Shown one piece after another: positions 5,934 through 5,949 of a DNA stretch of 5,949 bases. Position numbers and translations under genes: made by a program. The stretch spans positions 1 through 5,949 of the forward strand of contig QNBZ01000091.1 of assembly GCA_003644295.1 (NCBI GenBank), in the 5' to 3' direction. Below the pieces are notes generated by a model, which worked only from the letters and a program-made list of their open reading frames with translations, was not told the DNA's origin and made no database searches. The DNA comes from Planctomycetota bacterium (lineage in GTDB: Bacteria; Planctomycetota; Phycisphaerae; Sedimentisphaerales; Anaerobacaceae). How positions within the stretch are numbered: the first letter of the stretch is position 1; every line of letters starts with the position of its first letter.

Positions 5934-5949
5934 TATAATGCCTAATAAC

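Overview
The window is a plus-strand surface-polysaccharide (glycan) biosynthesis cluster preceded by a decaying HicBA toxin-antitoxin pair. An anaerobic archaeon, probably euryarchaeal, is my best guess. The reasons are that arginine is written almost entirely with AGA/AGG and ATA is common for isoleucine, that there is a TIGR04076-type small protein, and that a TTTATATA archaeal TATA-like box lies near the right end. A thermophilic or anaerobic bacterium is not excluded, and no marker gene is present to settle it.

Layout: (1) 5-442, hicB then hicA. hicB is broken by a one-base frameshift. hicA is an open frame but appears to lack a conserved internal helix of about ten residues and has an altered active-site motif. 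(2) 445-3025, a tight block of a GT4 glycosyltransferase, a 96-residue TIGR04076 family protein and a non-hydrolysing UDP-GlcNAc 2-epimerase family protein, joined by two 4-base ATGA stop/start overlaps. (3) 3026-3131, a spacer with a two-stem hairpin and a doubtful 32-codon ORF. (4) 3132-5766, a second tight block of a polysaccharide deacetylase-like protein, a class I SAM methyltransferase and a second GT4 glycosyltransferase (2-base gap, then ATGA overlap). (5) 5767-5949, 183 bases with no intact gene. It opens with what looks like the first codons of another NodB-like deacetylase, soon stopped, and also holds a direct repeat and a TATA-like box.

How the parts fit: the epimerase supplies a manno-configured nucleotide sugar (UDP-ManNAc, or possibly a uronate derivative, since its motifs resemble WbpI). 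The two GT4 enzymes add sugars to a growing, probably lipid-linked glycan. The deacetylase-like protein and the methyltransferase would modify the product. No flippase, polymerase, initiating transferase or UDP-sugar dehydrogenase is visible, so this is part of a larger locus. I see no clear undescribed system. The most worthwhile leads are the coupled TIGR04076 protein, the WbpI-like signature of the epimerase, the double lesion in hicBA and the possible CE4 remnant at the right end.
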